Below are positions 1 through 11,755 of a stretch of 64,000 bases of DNA, one piece after another. This DNA comes from DATAGF01 sp963819845 (GTDB lineage Bacteria > Actinomycetota > Thermoleophilia > Miltoncostaeales > Miltoncostaeaceae). The notes below the pieces were generated by a model, which did no database searches, was not told the origin of the DNA, and saw nothing but the letters and a program-made list of their open reading frames with translations. Location of the stretch: the NCBI GenBank assembly GCA_963819845.1, contig CAWFXQ010000008.1, positions 248,001 through 312,000 of the forward strand, in the 5' to 3' direction. Numbering within the stretch: the stretch's first letter is position 1; each line of letters opens with the position of its first letter. The translations under genes were made by a program, and so were the position numbers.

Positions 1-287
1 TAGGGGTCGTCGAGCGAGTCGATCATGGCCTGCACCGACGACCGCTCGAGCGTCGTGGCGTCAACGCGCTCGTAGTAGTCGTCCTCCAGCACCTCGAGCA
101 CCTGGGAGCTGAGGTCCTCGCCGCTGTCGCCGAGCAGCAGGGAGCGCCAGGGGTCGGCGAGACGGGTGAGCCCGGTGGCCTGGGCGTGGCCGCCCACCAC
201 GACGCCCCCGACGAAGGCGGCCAGCACCACCAGGACCGCGGCGGCGAGCGAGAGGATCCAGCGCCATGGTCGTCTGCGGCCGCTCAC
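1..287 (-). CDS. S41 (CtpA-type) C-terminal processing protease, N-terminal part only
   Basis: The gene starts at a GTG (287-285) and runs off the left edge, so only about 95 residues are visible. They show a short basic start, one hydrophobic segment at about residues 10-27 (signal anchor), and then a helical stretch containing VLEVLEDDYYERVD, which resembles the region before the PDZ domain of S41 proteases. The PDZ and Ser-Lys protease domains lie outside the window. Its place directly after ftsX is where such a protease is often found in actinobacteria. A TATCAT at 304-299 could give a very short leader. The family call rests on the N-terminus and on context, so it is only moderately sure. 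Confidence 0.7.
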   Translation of the reverse strand, partial: MSGRRRPWRWILSLAAAVLVVLAAFVGGVVVGGHAQATGLTRLADPWRSLLLGDSGEDLSSQVLEVLEDDYYERVDATTLERSSVQAMIDSLDDP

Positions 288-339
288 GGGGTGACCCGAT
301 GATAGGGCCCGGCCCGCGGCCGGGACCTCGGGAGGGTCT

Positions 340-1235
340 CTAGACCTTGAGGAAGCGGCGCAGCGTGATGCCGCTGCCGATGGCGCCCACGATCGCGCCG
401 GCGGCGATCAGCACGAGGCCGAGCAGCGGGAAGCCGATCGTCGTCGCGTCGTCGCGCTCGAGGGCGTTGTCGGTGCCGTCGATCCACTGGTCGACGACGC
501 CCACCTTGACCGCCCACAGCAGCGCCACCGACAGGAGGGCGCCGACGAGCCCGCAGATGATCCCCTCGATCACGAACGGCCAGCGGATGAACCAGTTGGT
601 GGCGCCGACGAGCTTCATGACCTCCACCTCGCGGCGGCGGGCGAAGATCGACAGGCGGATGGTGTTGCCGATGAGCAGCACCGAGGCCACGAGCAGGATG
701 CTGATGAGGGCCAGGCCGGCCCACTGGATGAACCGCGCGACGGTCAGGAGCTTGTCGGTGGTCTCCTCGCCGTACCTGACTCCGAGGCTCTCGTCGATGG
801 AGGGGTGGCCGTCGATCTGGGCGACCACCTCGTCGGCCTGCTCGGCGTCGGTCGGCTTGATGCGGAAGTTGGCCGGGATGGGGTTGGAGCTGAGGAACTC
901 CGTGATCGACGGGTCCTTCAGCCGGTCGCGCAGCTCCTTGAGGGCCTCGTCCTTGGTGACGTAGGTGAACTCCCGCACCAGCCCCTGCTCCTGCAGGTCG
1001 ACCAGCTGGTTCTGGAGGTCGTTGACCTGGGCGACCGGCGCCGTGTCGGCGACGAACGCCCTGATGTGACGCGCTCCTTCTGGGAGTCGACCGTCAACTG
1101 GACGTAGAGGAACGAGGGGATGAAGGCGCCGAGGATGAAGACGGCGATCAGCACGGTGACCGTGGCCGCGATCGACACGGCGACGTTCGCGCGGATCGAG
1201 CGGACGGCCTCGGCCAGGAAGAAGCGCGGTCTCAA
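340..1235 (-). CDS. ftsX: Cell-division ABC transporter permease FtsX (one frameshift)
   Basis: FtsX is the membrane partner of FtsE and regulates peptidoglycan hydrolases at the septum. The N-terminal frame (start at 1235) has a cytoplasmic start and a first membrane segment, then reaches KERV. It must then change frame near 1066-1070 to continue as IRAFVADTAP, followed by the extracellular loop and three C-terminal membrane segments ending LRRFLKV. The total length is 298 residues, usual for the family, once one base is restored (GTCAC probably was GTCCAC). It lies 6 bases downstream of ftsE. Nothing else in the gene is degraded, so a sequence error is more likely than a pseudogene. Confidence 0.9.
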
Positions 1236-1241
1236 TCTGAT

Positions 1242-2084
1242 CTAGTAGTCGGCGCGGGCGTAGCGGCCCTGGCGCTGGTCGCGGACGACCTTGCCGTCCT
1301 CGAGCCCGATCACCCGCATCTGCATCTTGTCAACCATCTCGCGGTCGTGCGTCGCCATGATGACCGTGGTCCCGGTGCGGTTGATGCGGTAGAGCAGCTG
1401 CATGATCCCGATCGACGTCTCGGGGTCGAGGTTCCCGGTGGGCTCGTCGGCGATCAGCAGCCGCGGGTGGTTGACGAACGCCCGCGCGATCGACACGCGC
1501 TGCTGCTCGCCGCCCGACAGCTCGTTGGGGAAGCGGTCGCCCTTGTCGGACAGGCCCACCAGCGCGAGGATCTCGGGCACCTTGCGGCGCGTGTTGCGCG
1601 GGTTCTCCCCGATCACCTGCAGCGCGTAGGCGACGTTGTCGTAGACCGTCCGCCCCGCCAGGAGCTTGAAGTCTTGGAAGACGCAGCCGATGGCCCTCCG
1701 CAGGTAGGGGACCTTCGAGCGGCGCAGCGTGCCGAGGTTGCGCCCGCCGACGCTGATCGTCCCCTCGGTGGCGTCGAACTCCTTCAGCAGCAGCCTGATG
1801 AACGTCGACTTGCCCGACCCGGACGGCCCCACCAGGAACACGAACTCGCCGCTCTCGATCGAGATCGAGACGTCGTCGAGCCCCAGCACGTTGGGGTCGT
1901 AGCGCTTGGTGACGCCCTCGAAGATGACCATCGGGCCGTCGCCGGGGCGCAGCATGGAGCGCCGGTCGGCGCGCGTGGCCGACACCTCGCGCTCGCGCTG
2001 CCGGCTGCGCGCGCGGTCGCGGCCGCGACCGCGTTCGGGCGGCGTGTCGGGAACCGGGGGTGTCGGGGGCGCGTCGGTGCTCAT
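1242..2084 (-). CDS. ftsE: Cell-division ATP-binding protein FtsE
   Basis: This is the ABC ATPase that drives FtsX. It has a Walker A motif (GPSGSGKST, about residues 86-94), a Q-loop (CVFQDFK), the signature LSGGEQQRV, a Walker B motif (LLIADEPTGNLD) and the H-loop (ATHDREM). The protein is 280 residues. Most FtsE proteins begin near MVIFEGV, so residues 1-51, rich in Pro, Arg and Glu, are an extension. An internal ATG at 1931 could be the real start, but neither start has a clear ribosome binding site. A good promoter lies upstream at 2158-2187. Confidence 0.95.
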   Translation of the reverse strand: MSTDAPPTPPVPDTPPERGRGRDRARSRQREREVSATRADRRSMLRPGDGPMVIFEGVTKRYDPNVLGLDDVSISIESGEFVFLVGPSGSGKSTFIRLLLKEFDATEGTISVGGRNLGTLRRSKVPYLRRAIGCVFQDFKLLAGRTVYDNVAYALQVIGENPRNTRRKVPEILALVGLSDKGDRFPNELSGGEQQRVSIARAFVNHPRLLIADEPTGNLDPETSIGIMQLLYRINRTGTTVIMATHDREMVDKMQMRVIGLEDGKVVRDQRQGRYARADY

Positions 2085-2157
2085 GACCGGTGCGGAAGCT
2101 CGCGCGTCGGGGCCGGACCGGGCATGTCGTGGCCGCCGGGCGCCGCGAGGCCACGGG

Positions 2158-2187
2158 AGGGTAGCGGGTGCCCGAGCCCGGAGTCAA
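2158..2187 (-). promoter_or_regulatory. Promoter for ftsEX
   Basis: On the minus strand TTGACT (2187-2182) and TACCCT (2163-2158) are 18 bases apart, matching the actinobacterial housekeeping pattern TTGAC / TANNNT. Transcription would start near 2151, giving a leader of about 67 bases before the ftsE ATG at 2084. It lies in the 169-base gap between prfB and ftsE, so ftsEX can be transcribed separately from secA-prfB. Confidence 0.55.
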
Positions 2188-2208
2188 TCCGGGCCGGGAG
2201 GGCCTGCA

Positions 2209-2236
2209 ATTGCGCGCAATCCATCGGTGCGCACCG
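2209..2236. repeat. Two adjacent 12-bp perfect palindromes upstream of the ftsEX promoter
   Basis: ATTGCGCGCAAT (2209-2220) and CGGTGCGCACCG (2225-2236) are both perfect palindromes. They are separated by four bases and lie between the prfB stop and the -35 of the ftsE promoter. They may be an operator or part of prfB 3' structure. Their function is not known. Confidence 0.4.
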
Positions 2237-2253
2237 GTTCGACGCCGCGGGGG

Positions 2254-3420
2254 TCAGTCCTCCGCGCCCGGCTCGGGCGCCGCCGCGCCGGCCTTCGCCC
2301 GCCGCTCCAGCTCCGCCCGGATGAAGCCGTCGAGGTCGCCGTCGAGCACGCCCTGGGCGTTGCCGGTCTCGTACCCGGTGCGCAGGTCCTTGACCATCGT
2401 GTACGGGTGGACGACGTACGAGCGGATCTGGCTGCCGAAGCCGATGCTCTGGCTCTCGCCGCGGTTCTTGGCCGCCTCGGCCTCGCGCCGCTCGAGCTCG
2501 GCCTGCACCAGGCGGGCCCGCAGCAGGGCCATGGCCGTGGCCCGGTTCTGGGTCTGGGAGCGCTCGTTCTGGCACTGCACGACGATCTTCGTCGGCAGGT
2601 GGGTGATGCGCACGGCCGAGTCGGTCTTGTTGACGTGCTGGCCGCCGGCGCCGCTCGCCCGGTAGGTGTCGACCTTCAGGTCCTTGTCCAGGATCTCGAC
2701 GTCAACCGACTCGTCCACCAGCGGGGCGACGTCGACCGCCGCGAACGAGGTCTGGCGGCGGTTGGCCGCGTCGAAGGGCGAGAGGCGCACCAGGCGGTGG
2801 ACGCCGCGCTCGGCCGACAGCAGCCCGTAGGCGTTCTCGCCGTGGGCGGTGAAGGTCGCCGACTTGAGGCCGGCTTCGGCGCCCTCCTGCACCTCCTTGA
2901 GGTCGGTCCGCAGCCCGCGCCGCTCGGCCCAGCGCAGGTACATGCGCAGCAGCATCTCGGCCCAGTCCTGGGCGTCGGTGCCGCCCTCGCCGGCGTTGAT
3001 CGTGACCAGGGCGTCGCCCGCGTCGTGCTCGCCGGAGAACAGGCGCGCCTCCTCGAGGCCGGCGATGCGGCCCTCGGCGGCCGCGATGCCCTCGGCCAGC
3101 TCGGCCACCATCGCGGCGTCGGCACCGTCGGCGCCCTGCTCCTCGCGCAGCAGGTCGGCCATCTCGGCCAGCGAGCCGACATCGTCGGCCAGCTCCCGGT
3201 AGGCGCTCAGGCGGCCGGCGGCCGCGGCGTGCTGCGAGGACACGCCGGCGGCGCGGGCCTGGTCGTCCCAGAAGCCCGGCGCGCCCATCTCCCGCTCGAG
3301 CTCGGCGACGCGCCGCTCGAGGTCGGCGGGGTCAAAGATAGTCGCCCAGGACGCCGGCCCTCTCGCGGAGGCGCGCGGCGCGCTGGACGAGGTCGTCGAG
3401 CGACAGCGTCGACTCGGTGC

Positions 3421-3424
<4 letters not shown>
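2254..3424 (-). CDS. prfB: Peptide chain release factor 2, expressed by programmed +1 frameshift
   Basis: RF2 recognises UGA and UAA stop codons. A first frame starts at ATG 3424 (overlapping the secA TGA as ATGA), codes 30 residues ending LGDYL, and meets an in-frame TGA at 3334-3332. Shifting +1 at CTT-TGA-C gives YLDPADLERRV and then the main frame, as in the autoregulated RF2 of many bacteria. The main part holds the RF2 codon-recognition region and the catalytic GGQ (SGAGGQHVNKTDSA). The total is about 389 residues, slightly longer than usual because of a C-terminal Ala/Glu/Pro tail. Confidence 0.95.
3332..3337 (-). other. Programmed +1 ribosomal frameshift site in prfB
   Basis: On the coding strand the sequence is TAT CTT TGA CCC, the classical RF2 slip sequence in which CTT pairs again as TTT when UGA is read slowly. 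The stop codon is at 3334-3332 and codon 30 (CTT) at 3337-3335. The usual Shine-Dalgarno-like AGGGGG three bases before CTT is missing; only TGGG is seen about seven bases upstream. Confidence 0.9.
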
Positions 3425-6036
<2,612 letters not shown>

Positions 6037-6037
6037 G

Positions 6038-6050
6038 CGGGAGTCTCCCG
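6038..6050 (-). promoter_or_regulatory. Inverted repeat containing the secA ribosome binding site
   Basis: CGGGAGACTCCCG lies one base before the secA ATG and contains the GGGAG that would serve as Shine-Dalgarno. The arms can pair (CGGG with CCCG), which would hide the site. E. coli secA is translationally regulated by an unrelated device, so a control role here is only a possibility. Confidence 0.35.
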
Positions 6051-6071
6051 GCGCGGGGACACAACGCCGTC

Positions 6072-6077
6072 ATCGTA
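6072..6077 (-). promoter_or_regulatory. -10 box for secA
   Basis: TACGAT on the minus strand fits TANNNT. Transcription would start near 6065, giving a leader of about 29 bases that contains the GGGAG site. No convincing -35 is seen. Confidence 0.4.
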
Positions 6078-6155
6078 GCGCGGTGCGACATGCGTACCAC
6101 GCGCCTCTTGCGGGCGCGTGGGACGCGCGCTCGGCGCCTGGCCGGGGCCTCCCGG

Positions 6156-6187
6156 GGCCGGCGGCACCGCCTTCGGCGGGACCGGCC
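6156..6187 (-). terminator. Hairpin after hpf
   Basis: A two-part stem (GGCCGG with CCGGCC outside, CCGCC with GGCGG inside, loop TTC on the plus strand) lies 40 bases after the hpf stop and before the secA promoter. There is no T-tract, as is common in GC-rich actinobacteria. Confidence 0.5.
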
Positions 6188-6226
6188 GCCTATACCCGTC
6201 AAGACCGCGGCGCCCGGCGCGCGGTC

Positions 6227-6790
6227 CTATCCGGGCACGATCAGTCCGTAGTTGCCGTCGCGGCGGAGGTAGACGACGTTGATCTCCCCGTCCTCGTTGC
6301 GGAAGACGTAGAACTCGTGGCCGAGCATGTCCATGTTGAGCGCCGCCTCCTCGGGGCTCATCGGCTTCATGTCGAAGCTCTTGCGCTTCATGAGGCGCGG
6401 CTCGGGCTTCCGCCCGCCCGCGGGCGCCTCGATCGATTCCGCGACCAGGGCCGGCACCTCGTCGAGCGGCGCCTTGCCGCCGTGGGCCTTGCGCCGGTCG
6501 CGGTAGCGGCGGGCCTGGCGCTCGAGCTTGCGCGCCGCCTGGTCGATGGCGGTGTACATGTCCTCGGCGCTCTCGCGCACCCGCAGCACGGGCCCCTTGG
6601 TGCGCACGGTCACCTCGGCGATCTGGGAGCGCTCGATCTTCGGGTTCTTCTCCACCGACAGCTCGAGCTCGACGTTCATGGCGTCGTCCCACGGCGGCAT
6701 GATGCGCGCGAGCTTCTCGAGCTTCTGCTCGGCGTGCTCGAAGAGGGCATCGGTGACGGAGGTGTTCCTGCCCTTGACCTGAAGCTGCAC
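6227..6790 (-). CDS. hpf: Long-form ribosome hibernation promoting factor
   Basis: This protein binds the 30S subunit and, through its C-terminal domain, pairs ribosomes into inactive 100S dimers under stress. I chose the GTG at 6790 because GGGAGGGG lies just before it, VQLQVKGRN matches the family N-terminus, and a longer frame would run into comF. The N-terminal S30AE domain covers about residues 1-100. A linker follows, then the C-terminal domain from about residue 130 (KRKSFDMKPMSPEEA to the end) that makes this the long form. The length of 187 residues is usual. Confidence 0.93.
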   Translation of the reverse strand: MQLQVKGRNTSVTDALFEHAEQKLEKLARIMPPWDDAMNVELELSVEKNPKIERSQIAEVTVRTKGPVLRVRESAEDMYTAIDQAARKLERQARRYRDRRKAHGGKAPLDEVPALVAESIEAPAGGRKPEPRLMKRKSFDMKPMSPEEAALNMDMLGHEFYVFRNEDGEINVVYLRRDGNYGLIVPG

Positions 6791-6821
6791 GGTCGCCCCT
6801 CCCGTCGCGTTCGGTCGGGTC

Positions 6822-6827
6822 ATCCTA
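6822..6827 (-). promoter_or_regulatory. -10 box for hpf
   Basis: TAGGAT on the minus strand lies 31 bases before the GTG start, giving a leader of about 25 bases with a strong ribosome binding site. This lets hpf be expressed separately from comF. Confidence 0.4.
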
Positions 6828-6855
6828 GATCGGCGCGACCCCGGCGACGAGGGCC

Positions 6856-7575
6856 TCAGAGCCCGCGCAGCGTCCGGGCGAAGCACGCCGCCCCCACGGT
6901 CCGCGCGCCGCCGGCGCGCAGCGCCCGGGCGCAGTCGGCCAGCGTCGCCCCGGTCGTGTGGACGTCGTCAACCAGCACGGCGTGCGCCGGCGCCCGCGCG
7001 CCGGGCCGGAGCGCGAACGCTCCCGACGCCTGGCGGGAGCGGGCGGTGGCCGACGAGCCGCGCTGGGCCGGCTCCTCGCCGACGCGGGCCAGGGCCTCGA
7101 TCACGGGACGCCGCCAGCGGTCGGCCAGCTCGCGGGCCAGGAGCAGGCTCTGGTTGAACCCGCGCGCCGCCAAGCGCCGTGGGCCGAGCGGCACGGGCAC
7201 GAGGGCCGCCCCGAGCGGGGGCGGCGGCATCGCCGCGGCGATCCGCTCGGCCAGCACCGGCGCCAGGACGCGGCGCCGCCCGTCCTTCAGGGCCGCCACC
7301 AGCGCCGGCGCGGCGGCCGAGTAGGCCACCGCCTGGCGCGCGCCCACCAGGCGTCCGCGGCAGCCCGGGCAGCGGGCGACCGGCACCGGCACGGGCGCGC
7401 CGCAGCCGCCGCAGTGCGGGGGCGGGATCGGCTCGAGCCCGGCCAGGCACTCCACGCAGGCGGCGGGCCCCGGCAGCCCGCAGGCCGCGCACGCCGGGGG
7501 GACGAGGAGGTCGAGGAGGCGGGCGAGGCCCACGGGGCCACCGTAGGGCCGCGGGCGTGCCGCCTCGCGCCCCAT
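6856..7575 (-). CDS. ComF-family phosphoribosyltransferase-like protein
   Basis: This 239-residue protein has an N-terminal zinc-ribbon-like part (CAAC, CVEC, CGGC and CPGC pairs within residues 29-72) and a C-terminal type I phosphoribosyltransferase fold with the PRPP loop AVLVDDVHTTGATL. ComFC proteins act in DNA uptake in naturally competent bacteria, but homologues occur widely and their substrate is unknown. The start may instead be the GTG at VGLARLLDLL (about 7533). It lies between mtnA and hpf, and linkage to hpf is common in bacteria. Confidence 0.88.
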   Translation of the reverse strand: MGREAARPRPYGGPVGLARLLDLLVPPACAACGLPGPAACVECLAGLEPIPPPHCGGCGAPVPVPVARCPGCRGRLVGARQAVAYSAAAPALVAALKDGRRRVLAPVLAERIAAAMPPPPLGAALVPVPLGPRRLAARGFNQSLLLARELADRWRRPVIEALARVGEEPAQRGSSATARSRQASGAFALRPGARAPAHAVLVDDVHTTGATLADCARALRAGGARTVGAACFARTLRGL

Positions 7576-7615
7576 CCGCGCCGGCCGACGCGCGCGGGAG
7601 CGCCGCCCCCGGTGA

Positions 7616-8673
<1,058 letters not shown>

Positions 8674-8692
<19 letters not shown>

Positions 8693-9934
8693 GAGGCCAG
8701 GTAGCGGGCCTGGTCGGCCGTGAGGGCGTCGATCTCGACGCCGAGGGTCGCCAGCTTGACCGCGGCGATCTGCTGGTCAATGTGCCGCGGCACGGCGTAG
8801 ACGCGCTTGTCGAGGGCGGGGCCCTCGCGGGCGAGGAACTCGGCCCCGAGGGCCTGGTTGGCGAAGCTCATGTCCATGACCGAGGCCGGATGGCCCTCGG
8901 CCGACGCCAGGTTGAGCACGCGCCCCTCGGCGAGCAGGTGGATCCGCCGGCCGTCGGCCATCGTCAGCTCGCGCACCGAGGGCCGCACGTCGCGGACGGA
9001 CACCGCGAGCGACGCCAGTGCCTCGAGGTCGATCTCGACGTTGAAGTGCCCGGCGTTGGCAAGGACGGCGCCGTCCTTCATCCGCTCCACGTGCTCGGTG
9101 CGGATGACGTCGACGTCGCCGGTGGCCGTGATGAAGACGTCGCCGAGCGCCGCGGCCTGATCCGCCGGCATGACCAGGAAGCCGTCCATGACCGCCTCGA
9201 GGGCCTTGAGCGGGTCGACCTCGAGCACGATCACCGAGGCGCCCATCCCCCGCATCCGGCTCGCGATGCCGCGCCCGCACCAGCCGAAGCCCGCCACGAC
9301 CACCCGCTTGCCCGCGATCAGCATGTTGGTGGCCCGCAGGAGGCCGTTGAACGGTCGACTGGCCGGTGCCGTAGCGGTTGTCGAAGAGGTGCTTGGTGTC
9401 GGCGTCGTTCACCGCCAGCACCGGGTAGCCGAGCCCGCCGGAGGCCTCCAGGGCGCGCAGGCGGATGACGCCGGTGGTGGTCTCCTCGGTCCCGCCGACG
9501 ACGCCGTCGAGCATCTCGCGGCGCTCGCCGTGCAGCACCCCGGCCACGTCGGCGCCGTCGTCCATGGTGATGTGCGGGGCGTGGTCGATCGCGGCCGTGA
9601 TGTGGCGGTAGTAGGTGGCCTCGTCCTCCCCGCGGCGCGCGTGGACGGCGATGCCGTGGTCGGCCACCAGGGCGGCGGCCACGTCGTCCTGGGTCGAGAG
9701 GGGGTTGGACGCCACCAGCACGACGTCGGCCCCGCCGGCCCGCAGCGCCCGCGCGAGGTTGGCCGTCTCGGCCGTGACGTGCAGGCTCGCCGACACGCGC
9801 AGTCCGGCCAGGGGACGCTCGCGGGCGAAGCGCTCGCGGATCGCCGCCAGCACCGGCATCTCCCGGTCGGCCCAGTCGATCCGCCGGCGCCCCTCCGGGC
9901 CGAGGCCGAGGTCGGCGACGTCGTGGGCGGCCAC
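8674..9934 (-). CDS. ahcY: Adenosylhomocysteinase (one frameshift)
   Basis: The enzyme splits S-adenosylhomocysteine to adenosine and homocysteine using bound NAD. I chose the GTG at 9934, five bases after the upstream PIN gene, because AAHDVADLGLG resembles the family start. Substrate-domain motifs HVTAETANL and NDADTKHLFDNRYGTGQST are visible. The frame then breaks near 9345-9350 and continues as FNGLLRATNMLIAGKRVVVAGFGWCGRG, the NAD-binding Rossmann motif. Removing one base (GACCG to GACG on the coding strand) restores about 419 residues. A sequence error is likelier than a real null. Confidence 0.92.
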
Positions 9935-9939
9935 GGGCG

Positions 9940-10350
9940 TCAGGCGCCGGGGCTCTCGACCCGCAGGCCTGCCGCGGCGGCGGCCTCGCACAGGCGGCGG
10001 TCGTAGCAGTAGAACGACTCGAGCGGCACCTGACCGATGATGGCGCTGGCGAGGTGGATCGCGTCCAGCGCTCTCAGGCCGGGCGGATCGAGCCGGCGCG
10101 CGAGGTCCGCGACCTCCGGCGTGAGCGGCACCACGCTGAGCCCCGCGACGATCTCCGACGCCGCCCGGACGCCGTTCTCGCCGAGCTCTCGACGGGAGGC
10201 GCGCACCAACTCGATGACCCCGACCATGCTCGTCAGCAGCCGCCCATGGCGGCCGATGCGGTCCGAGAGGGCGTCGGTCTCGGACTCGGCCAGCACGAGC
10301 TTGGCGAGCGCCGACGCATCGGCGTAGGCGCCCCCCGAGGGGTCAGACAA
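9940..10350 (-). CDS. PIN-domain toxin (VapC-like)
   Basis: PIN-domain toxins are Mg-dependent RNases. The acidic active-site residues are present: Asp in YADASAL, Glu in GVIELVRA, Asp in ALDAIHLASA and Asp in CYDRRL. The length of 136 residues is typical. The start is a TTG at 10350 with GGAGG five bases before it, located inside the 3' end of the antitoxin gene (8-base overlap), so translation is coupled to the antitoxin as in most toxin-antitoxin operons. Confidence 0.9.
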   Translation of the reverse strand: MSDPSGGAYADASALAKLVLAESETDALSDRIGRHGRLLTSMVGVIELVRASRRELGENGVRAASEIVAGLSVVPLTPEVADLARRLDPPGLRALDAIHLASAIIGQVPLESFYCYDRRLCEAAAAAGLRVESPGA

Positions 10351-10627
10351 TGTCCTCCCGCATCTCCTGGAGGGCTCTGCTGAGGGCGTGCGGGTCGCCG
10401 GTGGTGTTCTCCAGGGGGGGAGGAAGATCGCGGAGGCTGCGCGTCGGCGCGATGAGCCGCCCCTCGGCGATCATCTTCTCGAACGGGTCCATGCCCGCCT
10501 CCAGCGGCACCAGCTCCGCGACGGGGAGGTTCCGCTCCGTCACGACCAGGCGCTCGCCCGCCTTCACCCGGCGCAGGTAGACGCTGAGGTTCTGCCGCAG
10601 CTCCCGCACCCCGACCGTGCCCGACAT
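10343..10627 (-). CDS. Antitoxin of the Phd/YefM type (VapB-like)
   Basis: The 94 residues begin MSGTVGVRELRQNLSVYLRR, the DNA-binding N-terminus of Phd/YefM antitoxins, followed by an Arg/Glu-rich tail that would wrap the toxin. I chose ATG 10627 because a TACGTT lies exactly six bases before it, suggesting a leaderless mRNA. An in-frame ATG at 10645 is possible. Such antitoxins normally repress their own promoter together with the toxin. Confidence 0.88.
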   Translation of the reverse strand: MSGTVGVRELRQNLSVYLRRVKAGERLVVTERNLPVAELVPLEAGMDPFEKMIAEGRLIAPTRSLRDLPPPLENTTGDPHALSRALQEMREDIV

Positions 10628-10644
10628 AGCACGAACGTAGCACA
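10628..10644 (-). promoter_or_regulatory. Leaderless promoter and possible operator of the toxin-antitoxin pair
   Basis: The -10 box TACGTT (10639-10634) is six bases before the ATG. It sits between two direct GTGCT repeats that are 11 bases apart, as expected for a small operator overlapping the promoter. Confidence 0.5.
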
Positions 10645-10653
10645 TCGCGGGGA

Positions 10654-11745
10654 TCAGCCCTCGGCGCCCGCGGCCCTCCCGTAGCCCGTCTCGGCGAGGC
10701 GCTCCTTGAGGCGCTGGATCGGCTCCACGGGGCCGGGGTCCAGGCCCCGCAGCAGGGCGAGGTAGAGCGAGGCGTAGTCGCCCAGCATCACGAGGTCGAG
10801 CATCCGCGCCAGAGGCGCCTGGCCCTCGGCCGTGATCGACAGCGCGGTGTCAACGTGGGGCTCCACGATCTCGCGGGTCAGATCGAAGCGCCGCTCGACC
10901 TGGCGGTGGTTGCGCGGGTCGCGAAGCATCACGAGGCGGGTGAGGTCCGCCAGCGGGGCCGGCGTGCCCGAGAGGCCGACGATGTCGTTGTGGTCGAGCT
11001 CCGGGAGCTGGGCCGACCACGCCGGCAGCTTGGCGTTCTCGTCGATCTGGCAGCGCCACCGGTAGGCCACCGGGGCGGTGAGCTCGGCCCCCCAGATCAG
11101 GGGCACGCCGCCCATGAGGGCGCGCGCGAGCTGCTTGGCCGGGTTGCCCGACTCGGGCACCTCGTGGCCGAGCGCGGCCACCGACGCCGCGACCGTCTCG
11201 CGGGCCTCCTGCAGGTCGGAGCCGAGCGGCGGCACCGCGCCGACGCGGTCGAGCAGCACGGCCACCGGCACGAGCAGCCGCAGCAGGGCCGCGCGCGGCT
11301 GCAGCCCGGGGGGCAGCGCGATCACGGGGACGCCCTCGGCCGCGTAGAAGCGGGCCAGCTTGCCTCCGCTGGTGACGGCGACGCAGAGGGCGTTGCGCTC
11401 GAGGGCCTGGCTCGCGCAGGTGAGGGTCTCCTCGGTGTCGCCGGAGTAGGAGCTGAGGATCACCAGCGTGTTCTCGCCGATCCAGCCGGGCAGGTAGTAG
11501 TCGCGGACGACGGCCATCGGCTTCATGAGGCGGTCGCGGTACGCGCCGAGCACGAGGTCGCCGGCGATGCCCGAGCCGCCCATGCCGCACACGGCGATGT
11601 CGCTCACGACGTCCACCGGGAACGGCAGCTCGACCGCCTCCGCGGCCGTCCGGGACTCGTCGAAGGCCGACGCCGATCCTGCCATCCCCTCGATCAACCC
11701 CAGCGAGTCCACCGCCAGGGCCTCCGGCCCGTCGAGTCCGTACAC
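10654..11745 (-). CDS. Bifunctional phosphoglucose/phosphomannose isomerase
   Basis: The 363-residue protein has two SIS sugar-isomerase domains. The first carries CGMGGSGIAGDL and SSYSGDTEETL; the second ends with the family C-terminus. These archaeal/bacterial-type enzymes interconvert fructose 6-phosphate with glucose or mannose 6-phosphate. I chose GTG 11745 because residues before it are low-complexity and overlap the upstream gene. As last gene of the polysaccharide operon it would feed mannose- and glucose-derived nucleotide sugars. Confidence 0.88.
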   Translation of the reverse strand: MYGLDGPEALAVDSLGLIEGMAGSASAFDESRTAAEAVELPFPVDVVSDIAVCGMGGSGIAGDLVLGAYRDRLMKPMAVVRDYYLPGWIGENTLVILSSYSGDTEETLTCASQALERNALCVAVTSGGKLARFYAAEGVPVIALPPGLQPRAALLRLLVPVAVLLDRVGAVPPLGSDLQEARETVAASVAALGHEVPESGNPAKQLARALMGGVPLIWGAELTAPVAYRWRCQIDENAKLPAWSAQLPELDHNDIVGLSGTPAPLADLTRLVMLRDPRNHRQVERRFDLTREIVEPHVDTALSITAEGQAPLARMLDLVMLGDYASLYLALLRGLDPGPVEPIQRLKERLAETGYGRAAGAEG

Positions 11746-11755
11746 GGGCGCCAGG

